From assembly GCA_016875165.1 (NCBI GenBank), contig VGSF01000001.1:62001-126000 (forward strand): a stretch of 64,000 nucleotides of DNA, in the 5' to 3' direction. This DNA is from Deltaproteobacteria bacterium (GTDB lineage Bacteria; Desulfobacterota; SM23-61). The translations under genes and the position numbers were made by a program. The notes beneath the pieces are model-generated. The model ran no database searches. It saw nothing but the letters and a program-made list of their open reading frames with translations, and was not told where the DNA came from. This document shows, piece after piece, positions 1 to 8,260 of this stretch (position 1 is its first letter; every line of letters starts with the position of its first letter).

Positions 1-1622
1 GAAAGTTGAAATGCGTCATCTTTTGGCTCCAGCAGTAGAATAAGATTACGGTAATCCATTCCATGATAGATAATATGTCGTTCTTCCTGTGTTAATCTTC
101 TTCCTGTGAGAACATAGCGGGGACGGATTTTATCAAATTGCTTCAGTGATTCCTGAACCTGCTGGATCGAAACGAAGACCGTGGTGTTTTCAGACACTTT
201 AAAGATATCGGTTTTTAGAATGTCGAAGAGTTTTTCCCTGGCCTGGTCATCTGAATATTGAAGGGACTTAAATTCCACTTTGGCTTCTGAATTCTCTTCC
301 AGATCAAAATAATACCGGTTTTCCTGGTGATGGAAGTAGGAAGCATACTTCTGAAAGCCCATTAATGTCTGTTCAAAAGCATTAATATCGAGAGATGGTG
401 AAAGAATATCCATAATCAACTTTTCCCGTGAAGCGCCGATATCGCTTCCCCTTCCGGTCAGGGTATAGAGAAGGACGGCCGATGCAAATTGAATGGATAG
501 GGGCGCCTTCGGAATCAATTCATCCATATTCTCACTGGCCCGATTGATTAAGTCTCCACTCGGGTCCAGGTCCTTGAGCATTATTGTAGTAGCCTTGTCT
601 TTGAGAGAGGCGTCAGCGGGGGTAATGATATCACCTGCAGTATGCGTCAGCCGGACCATGTTCCCGAGAAAGGATAAAGCTCCACGGACATTTTGAAAAC
701 CACCCCGTGCGGGAATCTTTTTAAGAATAATATCCATGAGGGAGGGAGAAAAGGGATAGGTATCCTGAAACCGCTTTTTATGCTCTTCCTTATCATGGGG
801 GGTATGCTTATCCCAGAGTTGGACATAACTCTCTATGACAGGGGAGATAAGATTTCGGTCAAAATCCCTGTAATTTTCAAACAGCCGATGTAAGATAACG
901 TTGCTTTGGTCTTTCACATTATCGAATTGGACCACGCAACGGGGAACACGTTTTAAAGTGCTCCCGGGTTCTTCCTTGTCGCTGTAGATGCTTGCAAAAA
1001 GGGTTACCTGCTTCGAACGGTTGCTGAATTCGGAAAGGACCTGAAGGAAGGCTATATTTTGAGCCCGAAGGGCTGAGTCGCTGATGACTTTGATACCTTG
1101 TTCCAACTCGTCAAATATCAGAATAATCTCCCTATCCCCCAGTGCCTTCTGAAAATCAGTTAGTTTGGGATGAGTCTTTCCTTTTGGGGGCTGCTTTCCA
1201 AGGGATTCGAAAATCATACCCCAGATGGAATCGTACGGGTCATCAGTAAATTTATTTATTATTACAATCATGTCATCAGAGACTTTACAGATTAGACCAT
1301 TCCCTTTTAACCATTCTTGTCCGATTTTCTTATGTTTAAATAAATTGTAGATCGTTAAAAGAAGGTGAGACTTACCACTTCCCTTCAATCCCTCAAAGAG
1401 AAAAAGACCCGCCACTTCCTTGTCGGAAGAAAACCTCAGATTGATCTGTTCCAGCACCTTGATGAGGTCGTTTGTGGGATAGGTAAGAGTTAAAAAATCT
1501 CGTGGCCGGGCCTCAAGTTTAGTTTTCGAATCATCCTTAAGGTTTGCCAGGTCAACAATTCCCTCAACCCCTTCTTCAGAGATAACTTCAGGCCGTGGCT
1601 TTAAATAGGATGAATAACTCAT
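1..1622 (-). CDS. DUF499-like P-loop ATPase, partial (C-terminus beyond window start)
   Basis: An uninterrupted minus-strand frame of 540 codons starts with ATG at 1622 (GGAG about 9 nt upstream) and runs off the left edge without a stop. Residues 40-60 read RPRDFLTLTYPTNDL, the lead-in typical of DUF499 proteins, followed by a Walker A motif (GLKGSGKS, residues 78-85) and a Walker B motif with the acidic pair in IFDELEQG (D171, E172). Around residue 290 the stretch YPFSPSL...GGFQNVRGAL matches the usual DUF499 pattern. Known members are about 1,000 residues and are often found beside DUF1156 DNA methyltransferases and helicases in anti-phage loci. The defence role here is inference because the downstream partners lie outside the window. 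BREX BrxC/PglY-type ATPases are the alternative assignment. Confidence 0.65.
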   Translation of the reverse strand, partial: MSYSSYLKPRPEVISEEGVEGIVDLANLKDDSKTKLEARPRDFLTLTYPTNDLIKVLEQINLRFSSDKEVAGLFLFEGLKGSGKSHLLLTIYNLFKHKKIGQEWLKGNGLICKVSDDMIVIINKFTDDPYDSIWGMIFESLGKQPPKGKTHPKLTDFQKALGDREIILIFDELEQGIKVISDSALRAQNIAFLQVLSEFSNRSKQVTLFASIYSDKEEPGSTLKRVPRCVVQFDNVKDQSNVILHRLFENYRDFDRNLISPVIESYVQLWDKHTPHDKEEHKKRFQDTYPFSPSLMDIILKKIPARGGFQNVRGALSFLGNMVRLTHTAGDIITPADASLKDKATTIMLKDLDPSGDLINRASENMDELIPKAPLSIQFASAVLLYTLTGRGSDIGASREKLIMDILSPSLDINAFEQTLMGFQKYASYFHHQENRYYFDLEENSEAKVEFKSLQYSDDQAREKLFDILKTDIFKVSENTTVFVSIQQVQESLKQFDKIRPRYVLTGRRLTQEERHIIYHGMDYRNLILLLEPKDDAFQL

Positions 1623-1681
1623 TTGAGGACTCCTTCTCGCATGGTTAAAAAAGACGGATTTCACCCCCGGAAGTTGGCCCA

Positions 1682-1710
1682 TTTATACCAAAAATTTTAT
1701 TTTATAGCAA
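1682..1710 (-). promoter_or_regulatory. Sigma-70-like promoter for the DUF499 ATPase gene
   Basis: On the minus strand, TTGCTA (1710-1705) and TATAAA (1687-1682) are separated by exactly 17 nt, about 60 nt upstream of the ATG at 1622, in an AT-rich stretch. The matches to consensus are 4/6 and 5/6. It suggests the ATPase gene is transcribed independently of tctCBA. A GC-rich inverted repeat (CCGGG-TCGGA-CCCGG, 1774-1788) lies further upstream without a clear U-tract. Confidence 0.45.
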
Positions 1711-1882
1711 TTTCCTGGAATTCTTCTATTTTTTTGGTCGACTCTCATATTTCCGATTTTTATCCGGCCCCTTCCGGGTCGGACCCGGCCAACTCATTAG
1801 CCCACTTAACTTAAGGTCTCTTCTCTTAAATCAATTCTCTTCTTTTCCTTTTACGCCGAATTGTGAGGGGGTTGCGCCAGGA

Positions 1883-3421
1883 TTAACCTGCATCCCGCCG
1901 GGCTCCCGGCCAGACCACCCGGACAGCCCGCTGCAGGGCGTTCCGGAACGGATCAATGCTCATCAGGATGGAGGAGAGCGTCACTAACCAGAGAACAAGG
2001 CAGATGGGCCGGGTAAAGAACGGCGTGAGATCACCGTCGGTCAGCACTAACCCACGGCGCAGGTTCTTATCCAGGAGGTCTCCTAAGATGATGCCCAGGA
2101 CCAGCGGGGCCATGGGGTATTTCATCTGCCGCAGGATGTAGCCGGCGATGCCGAAGCCGATCATTACCCAGATGTCGAAGATGCGGTTGGTAATGGCATA
2201 AGACCCGATGGTGCAGAGGACGAAGACCACGGGCAGGAGGCGCGTCCGCGGGATGGCCAGGACTTTTAGGAGCGGCTTGGTGAGAGCTAAACCGTAAATC
2301 AGGATGGCCAGGGTGGCAAAGAAGACCATGGCCACGACCTGGTAAACGAACTGAGGCGATTCAACCATGATCATAGGGCCCGGGCGGATCCCGTGGATGA
2401 ACATGGCCGCAAGCAGCACCGCCGCTGGGGCCGATCCGGGGATGGCCAAAGTAAGCACTGGAATGATAGCCCCGGGCACAACGGCATTGTTGCCCGTTTC
2501 CGCGGCCATCAGCCCCTCCATCGATCCCTTCCCGAACTTCTCGCGCTCCTTGCTCTTCCGTCTGGCTGCGGCGTACGAGACCCAGGCCCCGATATCCTCG
2601 CCGACTCCCGGGATAATGCCGATGATGGTGCCGATAAGGCCGCTTCTTATGATGGTGCGCCAGTAGCGCATTATATCGGCTAACTTGGGGATAACGCTGT
2701 CCTTAGGATTGTCGGCCATCTCGGCCTGGGGATTGCGCATCACGCTCAGCACCTCGGCGAAGCCGAAGGCGCCCACCATGGCTGGGATAAGAGCGAAGCC
2801 GCCGAGGAGTTCAGTAGTCCCGTAGGTGAACCTTTCGTAGGCGTGGATCCCTTCCTGGCCCACCATGGCGGTCATAAGACCCAGAAATCCCGCGATCCAA
2901 CCCTTTATGGGATCATCGAGAGCGGTCAAGTGGCCCGATATTACGATGCCGAAGATGGCCAGCCAGAAAAACTCGAAGGACTGGAACTTGAGGGCGTAAT
3001 TCCCGAGGATGGGCGCCAGGGTGGCCAGGAAGAAGATGCCAATGACGCTGCCCAGGACGGATCCCGTTGTCGCCACACCCATAGCCCGTCCGGCTAAGCC
3101 CTGTTTGGCCAGCGGAAAACCATCGAGAGTGGTAGCCGCGTTCGCGGGTGTCCCCGGGATGTTAAGGAGGATCGCTGTCCGGCTGCCGCCGTAGATAGCT
3201 CCCACGTAAACGCAAATAAGGATGATGATAGCTAATTCAGGAGGAAGCTTATAGGTCAGCGTGGTGATCAGGGCCACCCCCATCGTGGCCGTAAGACCGG
3301 GCAGCGCTCCGATGACGATCCCGAGCAGGGCAGACCAGAGGATATGAAAAAGGGCCAGGGGGGTCAGAAAGCCGGTGATCGCTCCCAGGAACAGCCCGAG
3401 GTTGTCAAGCAGCACATCCAT
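1883..3421 (-). CDS. tctA: Tripartite tricarboxylate transporter, large membrane subunit TctA
   Basis: 512 residues, the normal TctA length, and almost entirely hydrophobic with about a dozen predicted membrane spans. The family signature PGLTATMG is at residues 41-48, and the conserved NIPGTPANAATTLDG segment follows near residue 87. TctA is the 12-TM permease of secondary, ion-driven TTT transporters that import carboxylates delivered by the periplasmic TctC protein. It is the last gene of tctCBA; tctB ends 15 nt upstream. The ribosome site is weak (AGAGAGA), so translational coupling with tctB is plausible. The substrate cannot be read from the sequence. Confidence 0.93.
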   Translation of the reverse strand: MDVLLDNLGLFLGAITGFLTPLALFHILWSALLGIVIGALPGLTATMGVALITTLTYKLPPELAIIILICVYVGAIYGGSRTAILLNIPGTPANAATTLDGFPLAKQGLAGRAMGVATTGSVLGSVIGIFFLATLAPILGNYALKFQSFEFFWLAIFGIVISGHLTALDDPIKGWIAGFLGLMTAMVGQEGIHAYERFTYGTTELLGGFALIPAMVGAFGFAEVLSVMRNPQAEMADNPKDSVIPKLADIMRYWRTIIRSGLIGTIIGIIPGVGEDIGAWVSYAAARRKSKEREKFGKGSMEGLMAAETGNNAVVPGAIIPVLTLAIPGSAPAAVLLAAMFIHGIRPGPMIMVESPQFVYQVVAMVFFATLAILIYGLALTKPLLKVLAIPRTRLLPVVFVLCTIGSYAITNRIFDIWVMIGFGIAGYILRQMKYPMAPLVLGIILGDLLDKNLRRGLVLTDGDLTPFFTRPICLVLWLVTLSSILMSIDPFRNALQRAVRVVWPGARRDAG

Positions 3422-3436
3422 ACTACTATCTCTCTC

Positions 3437-4000
3437 TCATGGCAGGGTTACCAGGAAGAGCCGCTCAAAGGCTAAGGCGACGGCTGCAGTGATGATGGTT
3501 GCCAGGATCCCGGCAACCAGGCCCATCCGTCTGAACTCCCGGCCGGCCATGCCGCGTCGCCACTCAAAGGCCACGATGAAGAGGAAGATGAAGATCCCAG
3601 TGGCCAGCCAGTATGGCGCGTTTCCTATAAGGACGCCGGCGTAGCCGATGGTGAGCACGGCAGTCATCAGCAGCCGTTGGTTCCCAGGCTGGGCGAGCAC
3701 CCGGCGAAGGTCATCGCGGTTAAAACCGATGCGGTACCCTCCGGCCCTGATAGACCGCCGCACCAAAACCAGGCCGAAGATCAAAAGGACCACAGCCAGG
3801 AACGCCGGAACGATACCCGGGACGCTTAAGGGGTGCACCTTGAGGTGCTCTAAGCGCGGCATGCGCCAGGACTCAATAAGGACGAGTGCGCTCACCAGTA
3901 ACAGGGCGAGCCCGGTCAGAAAGTCAGCCTTGAACATGCAAATGAACCAAGCCCCCGGTATCCCGGGGCAAGCAAAGGGGGCGGACCGCTCTCTGGCCAT
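3437..4000 (-). CDS. tctB: Tripartite tricarboxylate transporter, small membrane subunit TctB
   Basis: Up to 187 residues with four hydrophobic segments, as expected for the poorly conserved TctB subunit that accompanies TctA. The most upstream ATG (4000) lies 21 nt after tctC with a weak G-rich Shine-Dalgarno. An internal ATG at 3937 would give a 166-residue protein starting just before the first membrane helix (FLTGLALLLVSALVL), which fits the family better at the N-terminus. I could not decide between them. Identity rests on position between tctC and tctA plus topology. Confidence 0.85.
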   Translation of the reverse strand: MARERSAPFACPGIPGAWFICMFKADFLTGLALLLVSALVLIESWRMPRLEHLKVHPLSVPGIVPAFLAVVLLIFGLVLVRRSIRAGGYRIGFNRDDLRRVLAQPGNQRLLMTAVLTIGYAGVLIGNAPYWLATGIFIFLFIVAFEWRRGMAGREFRRMGLVAGILATIITAAVALAFERLFLVTLP

Positions 4001-4021
4001 CTGCCCCCGGTGATTGTCTTG

Positions 4022-5032
4022 CTAAGGCCTCGGCATGCCCACTTCATCGGGCTTGACTTTTGCCTTGCCGCCGTCAAAGAGCCCCCACGCCGAATTTACA
4101 ATGGAGGGCCAGGCCTTCTTCAGCGCTTCCTCCCCATAGTAGGGCGCCACGATCTGCCCGCGCAGGTGGGCGAAGTCCTTCAAGGACTTGGAGATGGCAA
4201 TCTTCTCCCGCCATATTTTGTTCATAGTCTCAGCGATCTCTTTAGGAACGCACTTGGGAAACCAGATCCCGAAGTAGATGGGGTCGGCCGCCACCTTGGG
4301 AAGCCATTTGGTCGCCGATGGGACAGTGCCGAATCCTTCGATTACCAGGTCCTCGGGGGTCAAGGCCGCCAGCGGGCGCAGCTTTTTGCCGCGGATCATC
4401 TCGATCTGCTCGCTCAGCAGTTGCGGCGTGGCCATGGTCTCGCCGGCCACCGTGGCGATCACAGCCGGGGCTCCGCCGTCATAGCTTACGAGCTTATAGT
4501 CTCCCCCCCCGGCGCGCTTTATGGATTCGATGGCCGTGTGGCCGGCTGAAGGAATGCCCGCAATTGCCACCGACAGCTTTTTGGGGTCATTCTTCATCAT
4601 GTCGAGAAATTCCTTGAAATCCTTGATCGGAGCGTTGGGGGTAACGGAAACCAGTGTGGCATTGGCGGTGTTGAGGTAGATGTGCCAATCCTGCGCCTTC
4701 GTGTTCAGCGTTCCGGTAATTATGTAAGTTCCCAGGTCCTTTATCGCGCCCGAAGCCCAGGTGTAGCCGTCGCAGGGGGCGTCCAGCACGCTCTTCGTTC
4801 CGATAGCCCCGCCTCCGCCCGGCTGGTTTACGACGACGATCTTCTGACCTAAGGCACTCTCGAGGTCCCCGGCAATAGAGCGCACTGCCTGGTCCGTTGA
4901 CCCTCCCGCTCCCCAGGGAACGATAATCCGGATAGGTTTGCTCGGCTTCCAATCCGCAGCAGACGTCAAGCCAACCACTACGGCCAAGCTGAGAAACATC
5001 AGTAAGCCAGTCAACCCCAGTGTTCGTCTCAT
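4022..5032 (-). CDS. tctC: Tripartite tricarboxylate transporter substrate-binding protein (Bug/TctC family)
   Basis: 336 residues with a clear N-terminal signal peptide (about residues 1-25, ending TSA-AD) and the Bug-family ligand-loop signature PWGAGGSTDQAVR at residues 39-51, followed by VVVNQPGGGGAIGT. The protein binds a carboxylate or similar anion in the periplasm and hands it to TctA/TctB. The start is well supported by a strong AAAGGAGG seven nt upstream of ATG, and a consensus promoter lies 50 nt further up. As first gene of tctCBA it would be the most highly expressed. Confidence 0.93.
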   Translation of the reverse strand: MRRTLGLTGLLMFLSLAVVVGLTSAADWKPSKPIRIIVPWGAGGSTDQAVRSIAGDLESALGQKIVVVNQPGGGGAIGTKSVLDAPCDGYTWASGAIKDLGTYIITGTLNTKAQDWHIYLNTANATLVSVTPNAPIKDFKEFLDMMKNDPKKLSVAIAGIPSAGHTAIESIKRAGGGDYKLVSYDGGAPAVIATVAGETMATPQLLSEQIEMIRGKKLRPLAALTPEDLVIEGFGTVPSATKWLPKVAADPIYFGIWFPKCVPKEIAETMNKIWREKIAISKSLKDFAHLRGQIVAPYYGEEALKKAWPSIVNSAWGLFDGGKAKVKPDEVGMPRP

Positions 5033-5082
5033 GATATTGCCTCCTTTTTATTTTTTTTAGGAACTTGCTTTTAGGCGCTCTA

Positions 5083-5111
5083 AGTATAATGGGATGATGT
5101 TAACGTGTCAA
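5083..5111 (-). promoter_or_regulatory. Consensus sigma-70 promoter of tctCBA
   Basis: On the minus strand a perfect -35 TTGACA (5111-5106) and -10 TATACT (5088-5083) are spaced by 17 nt, placing the start of transcription about 40 nt before the tctC ATG. Confidence 0.75.
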
Positions 5112-5129
5112 GCCGCCTATAGAGGCTTG
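5109..5129. promoter_or_regulatory. Inverted repeat overlapping the tctC -35 box (candidate operator)
   Basis: CAAGCC (5109-5114) and GGCTTG (5124-5129) form a perfect 6-bp inverted repeat with a 9-nt centre, and the left arm overlaps the -35 hexamer. The position would allow a repressor or activator to control tctCBA. No regulator gene is adjacent. Confidence 0.35.
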
Positions 5130-5211
5130 CCCCCCCAATTTTTTTGGAGCAAAACCAGTTTATCCAAAAAGCTTCAGGAGGAGGTGGGAAGGTGCGCAAG
5201 CAATTTTCCCC

Positions 5212-5240
5212 TTGACTGCCTGGGAACAAAGGAGTATTTT
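5212..5240 (+). promoter_or_regulatory. Possible promoter for the small ORF and ABM-domain gene
   Basis: TTGACT (5212-5217) and TATTTT (5235-5240) are spaced by 17 nt on the plus strand, upstream of the small reading frame at 5312 and the ABM gene at 5485. The -10 is weak. Confidence 0.35.
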
Positions 5241-5311
5241 TAAACTGAATTTAACCCTCCTGCAAAGCCAGTAAGTCCAACAACCCAACCCCTAACCTTC
5301 TGGAAGGAGGC

Positions 5312-5389
5312 ATGAGAAGCAGTTTCTGGAAAGTGCTCAAGGAAATGATGGGATTCTCCGTCAAGCACTGTAAGAATCAATTAGATTAA
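5312..5389 (+). other. Short reading frame, possible leader peptide or gene remnant
   Basis: A 25-codon frame (starts MRSSFWKVLKEMM, ends with TAA at 5387) follows a strong GGAAGGAGGC ribosome site. The same frame reads on after the stop for another 17 codons (LLAEPAARTIANIVISG) to a TAG at about 5441, so the piece could be a nonsense-interrupted remnant of a longer gene. I do not recognise it. Confidence 0.25.
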
Positions 5390-5484
5390 TTGCTGGCCGA
5401 ACCGGCCGCCCGCACCATCGCCAATATCGTTATCAGCGGTTAGACCGCAAGGCCAGTCAGACCACCATCAAGGGAGAAATTGCT

Positions 5485-5796
5485 ATGATTTGCATGCTGA
5501 TTGAAGTTCACATCAAGCCGTCGGCGCTCGACGAGTTTCTGAAAGTCATAAAGCACGATGCGGTGCACTCGGAGGCGGATGAGCCTGGATGCCTGCGCTT
5601 CGACGTGCTGCGCGACAATGATGACCCGCTGAAGTTTTACTTCTACGAGGTCTACAAGGACGAGGCCGCGCGGCTGGCCCACCGGGAGACGCCGCACTTC
5701 GCCGAGTGGGCGAAGTTCATGGAGCACGGCCTGGACCGGGAGATCGTGCGGCGCTCAACGACGAATTTTCACCCGACAGATGCCGAGTGGCGTTAG
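5485..5796 (+). CDS. Antibiotic biosynthesis monooxygenase (ABM) fold protein, LsrG-like
   Basis: 103 residues with the ABM dimeric alpha/beta-barrel pattern: an N-terminal strand (MICMLIEVHIKP), the middle GCLRFDVLRDNDDPLKFYFYEVYKD, and an AHRETPHFAEW helix. It closely follows LsrG and YgiN-type small monooxygenases/isomerases, which act on quinones or on phospho-AI-2 breakdown products. The start is preceded by AAGGGAGAAATTGCT. It is a single gene with no lsr neighbours, so its substrate is unknown. Codon use is more GC-rich than the flanking decayed DNA, which fits a retained functional gene. Confidence 0.8.
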   Translation: MICMLIEVHIKPSALDEFLKVIKHDAVHSEADEPGCLRFDVLRDNDDPLKFYFYEVYKDEAARLAHRETPHFAEWAKFMEHGLDREIVRRSTTNFHPTDAEWR

Positions 5797-6229
5797 GTAG
5801 CTGACTCCGGCAGAGACGGAGGGTGTCCCCCAGAAGTCTTTAGTGACGTCGACGGGGTTGAAGAGTATACCTTTAAAAAATCTGGCTGGGAGGTTGAGCT
5901 TTTCTCTTAAGCGATGATTCCTTCCTGAAAGTAAGATTTGACCTCTTTTCAAAAGGTGTAGGTTTCAACCCATAATCGATAGAATGGGTATTTTTAGATA
6001 TTCTTTGGGTTCAGCAGCCCGCTTTTTATGCGGATCCGCATAAGACGCCACGATAAAAAGCACCAATGGATGCAAGTGGGTGATACTGGAGGAATTATTA
6101 CAGTAATATTCGCCCTATCAACGGCGTGTTATACGGACCGGAAACCAATTTTCCGCATATTATGCGGATCCATCTAATCACTGATGGCGCGGACGCTTCG
6201 CCCCGCGCCATCGGGAAGGAGAGAAGGCT
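5797..6229. other. Non-coding stretch with nested palindromes upstream of a decayed toxin-antitoxin pair
   Basis: No convincing gene. A perfect 18-bp palindrome TTATGCGGATCCGCATAA lies at 6026-6043. The 12-mer TTATGCGGATCC recurs at 6160-6171, inside a second inverted repeat (TCCGCATA-T-TATGCGGA, 6152-6168). A perfect 10-bp hairpin (GATGGCGCGG / CCGCGCCATC, 6183-6212) ends 17 nt before the antitoxin start. These may be autoregulatory operators of the toxin-antitoxin locus. Confidence 0.5.
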
Positions 6230-6417
6230 ATGTCGATAATCATGGAAAAAGACGAAGCCCACAGAATTATCGATCGGATGCCCCCAAACGCTACATGGGA
6301 TGATCTAATGCGCGAAATTTACGTCGGAAGGCGATTGAGCGCGGGTTGGCCGACAGCAAAGCAGGCCGGACCAAGGACGTGAAAGAGATCAGGGAGAAGT
6401 ACGGTTTACCAGGATGA
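6230..6417 (+). pseudogene. Frameshifted type II antitoxin-like gene
   Basis: The first frame (ATG 6230, GGAAGGAGAG ribosome site) encodes MSIIMEKDEAHRIIDRMPPN, then ATWDDLMREIYV, the pattern of a common small antitoxin family that usually ends in ...IEAGLADSKAGRTVDVKEIR. After YV the frame is lost and stops at 6382. One base lower, the expected ending KAIERGLADSKAGRTKDVKE continues to a TGA at 6415-6417. Restoring one C in the stretch gtcggaagg would give EIYVRKAIERG and a 62-residue protein. Either a real inactivating deletion or a sequencing error; the damaged partner gene favours decay. Confidence 0.6.
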
Positions 6418-6500
6418 AAGTTCATTGGACCGATACAACCGAAGCCCTAAATCCAGATTACTTCCGATTTCTCCTGACCGCCCAGCGGATCAGGGGATAG
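6414..6500 (+). pseudogene. Truncated ParE-like toxin remnant
   Basis: Begins at ATG 6414, overlapping the antitoxin TGA by four bases (ATGA), as in functional toxin-antitoxin operons. It reads MKVHWTDTTEALNPDYFRFL and stops after 28 codons. The first residues resemble ParE/RelE-type toxins (MKVxWTDTA...), which are about 95-100 residues, so most of the toxin is missing. Confidence 0.45.
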
Positions 6501-6639
6501 AGGACGGATAAGATAGCCGCGCAAAGAAAGATCGCGGAAATGGGGTGGGTGAAGAAAGTGGCGTAGGACCCGTTGGAAATAATCAAAGCTCTCCGGAAAT
6601 GGGTTTCAAGAAGAGGGCCGACTTCTTCCCTTTAAAAAT

Positions 6640-7302
6640 TTACTCTTCGACCTCTTTTCCAGAGGCCGTAAACTCTCCCTTTTGCGCCTTTTCCAGAAGC
6701 TTCTCTGCCCGGACGGGATTAAAAGCGCCGCATTCACAGCACTTGGCCATGATCCGGGCCGCCTTTTTAGGGGTCAGGCGCCTTAGTTTCACGTATTCGA
6801 TCATCTTCCGGATGAAGTTGAAGGAGACCATGCCATGACCGCATAAGGTGTTGATTTCCAGAATCTCCCTTTCGGGCAGGAGGTCCCTGGCCCCCCAAAA
6901 GCCTAAGGAATGCTCGGCGCTGTGGCGGGTAATGCCGGCCTTACGACAGCATTCCTGAACCTCATCCAGAAGGCCGCTGATGTTGATGGAAATTCCCAAG
7001 TCAGCCTGGATCAATTCTTCTACCACCTTCTGCACTGTATCCAGGTCAGTAAAGACTGCGGCTGATCCGGCGCCATCGCTAAGATTGGCGATAAGTTTCT
7101 GAATCTCAATGTCGTCCTGGTGGATGTTCCCCTGTTTAACGTCTCCCAGGTTGACCGGATTATATTTTAGGCAGATGCGCATAAATTCCTGGATTTTTGG
7201 ACCAGATCCATCCCGATTGATTCCCTTGGCGGTGGTCATAAAAACGATGTAATCTTCCTTCAGGTTTCGGACTTTTCCTTGGCGGTGCAGGGTATTGGTC
7301 AT
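6640..7302 (-). CDS. Uncharacterised cysteine-rich AOR-cluster protein, copy 2
   Basis: 220 residues from the ATG at 7302, which overlaps the stop of the upstream ferredoxin gene (ATGA), with GGAG eight nt before it. Longer in-frame extensions overlap that gene and are unlikely. It is paralogous along its whole length to the 204-residue protein at 9363-9977: shared features are the MT.(S/T)LHR start, a GISI.(I/V)SGLLDEV core, the cysteine motifs CC.KAG, MCGHG or LCGHG, and a terminal C.CG.FNP.RAEKLL. The last motifs look able to bind metal or an Fe-S cluster. I do not recognise the family. Repeated pairing with a ferredoxin in an AOR operon suggests an electron-transfer or assembly partner. 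Confidence 0.8.
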   Translation of the reverse strand: MTNTLHRQGKVRNLKEDYIVFMTTAKGINRDGSGPKIQEFMRICLKYNPVNLGDVKQGNIHQDDIEIQKLIANLSDGAGSAAVFTDLDTVQKVVEELIQADLGISINISGLLDEVQECCRKAGITRHSAEHSLGFWGARDLLPEREILEINTLCGHGMVSFNFIRKMIEYVKLRRLTPKKAARIMAKCCECGAFNPVRAEKLLEKAQKGEFTASGKEVEE

Positions 7303-8114
7303 TCTTCCATCTCCTTGAATAAAGGCCGGCCCAGGCCCAAATTGGTTTTTCCGTTGGGTGAAAGGGTGTACCCCGCTTTCCTGACCCATTCCATATGGGG
7401 GAGGGAGCCATCGGGAAGGCATCTGGAGGCCGCGCCCAAGCTGATTACGGTATCAACCTCTTTCTGAACTTTTTCCAGAACCTTAAGAAATTCCGGGATT
7501 CTTTCCAGTTTGACTTTGATTTCAATGATCGCAGACAGGACTTTCTCGTTCAGTATCTCATCTTTCATTTTCCCCGTCCGGGTATCTTCCATCAAGTGGG
7601 TAACCGGGTTCTGGGTCTCGAATTCAGGATCGAGCCGGGCCAGGGCCATGGCCACCTTTTCAATATCCCGGAAAAAAGCCCCGATTCCTGGCCGCCCCAT
7701 TTCCACAACCAACCCGGCTTCTCCTTTGCGGAGGCGTCCGGTTACATCATTGCTTTTAATCTCCTCGGTTCCCCGGCCATAAATACCCGTTCCCGGATGA
7801 ATGGTGGTCGGATCGCTGAAGGTCGCCCGGAGACTCCGCGGCCATTCCAGGACCGGAGGATTCAAAGCGCCAGTGGGGCACACATCCACTTCGGCCAGAT
7901 AACCTAAACGGAAGAAGGATAACATCTGGCGAATCGCCCTGACCATCCATGGCCAATACCCCTCATTCCTGAGAAGCCGGTAACAAACCGAACATTCCAC
8001 ACACTCGTCTTGATTGACGACCGACTTCCCATCTTCGTCTAAACTGATCACATCCATGGTGCATACCGCATGACAATTGCCGCACCCAACGCATTTATCT
8101 TTATCAATCTCCAT
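7299..8114 (-). CDS. Two-cluster ferredoxin with uncharacterised C-terminal domain, copy 2
   Basis: 271 residues. The N-terminus carries one complete CxxCxxCxxxC motif (C8, C11, C14, C18). The second (C38, C41, C44) reaches its likely fourth ligand only at C79-P, after a 34-residue hydrophobic insertion that is absent from copy 1. Residues from about 110 onward share a domain with copy 1: GRGTEE, N(D/E).TGR, V(V/E).GRPG(I/V)G, NPVT.L.ED and EKVLSAIIE. I know no name for this domain. The gene is translationally coupled to the cysteine-rich gene downstream. It probably carries electrons to or from the AOR of the operon. Confidence 0.85.
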   Translation of the reverse strand: MEIDKDKCVGCGNCHAVCTMDVISLDEDGKSVVNQDECVECSVCYRLLRNEGYWPWMVRAIRQMLSFFRLGYLAEVDVCPTGALNPPVLEWPRSLRATFSDPTTIHPGTGIYGRGTEEIKSNDVTGRLRKGEAGLVVEMGRPGIGAFFRDIEKVAMALARLDPEFETQNPVTHLMEDTRTGKMKDEILNEKVLSAIIEIKVKLERIPEFLKVLEKVQKEVDTVISLGAASRCLPDGSLPHMEWVRKAGYTLSPNGKTNLGLGRPLFKEMEE

Positions 8115-8260
8115 TGCAGCCTTTCTTTAAAAATCCCATAATTCTGCTTGCCCAAATATTCTTGGGCTAAAACCTTTTTCAAGCAGATTTCTTCCCGGGA
8201 AAAAAGTGGCGTTTAAATTACTACAAAACCAGGTATCCTGCAAGTTTTTTGTAGATTCCA

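Noticed and set aside
6152-6168. XerCD dif-like or integron attC site
   Set aside because: Palindromic but lacking the 11-6-11 dif layout or attC core sequences; operator of the decayed toxin-antitoxin locus is simpler.
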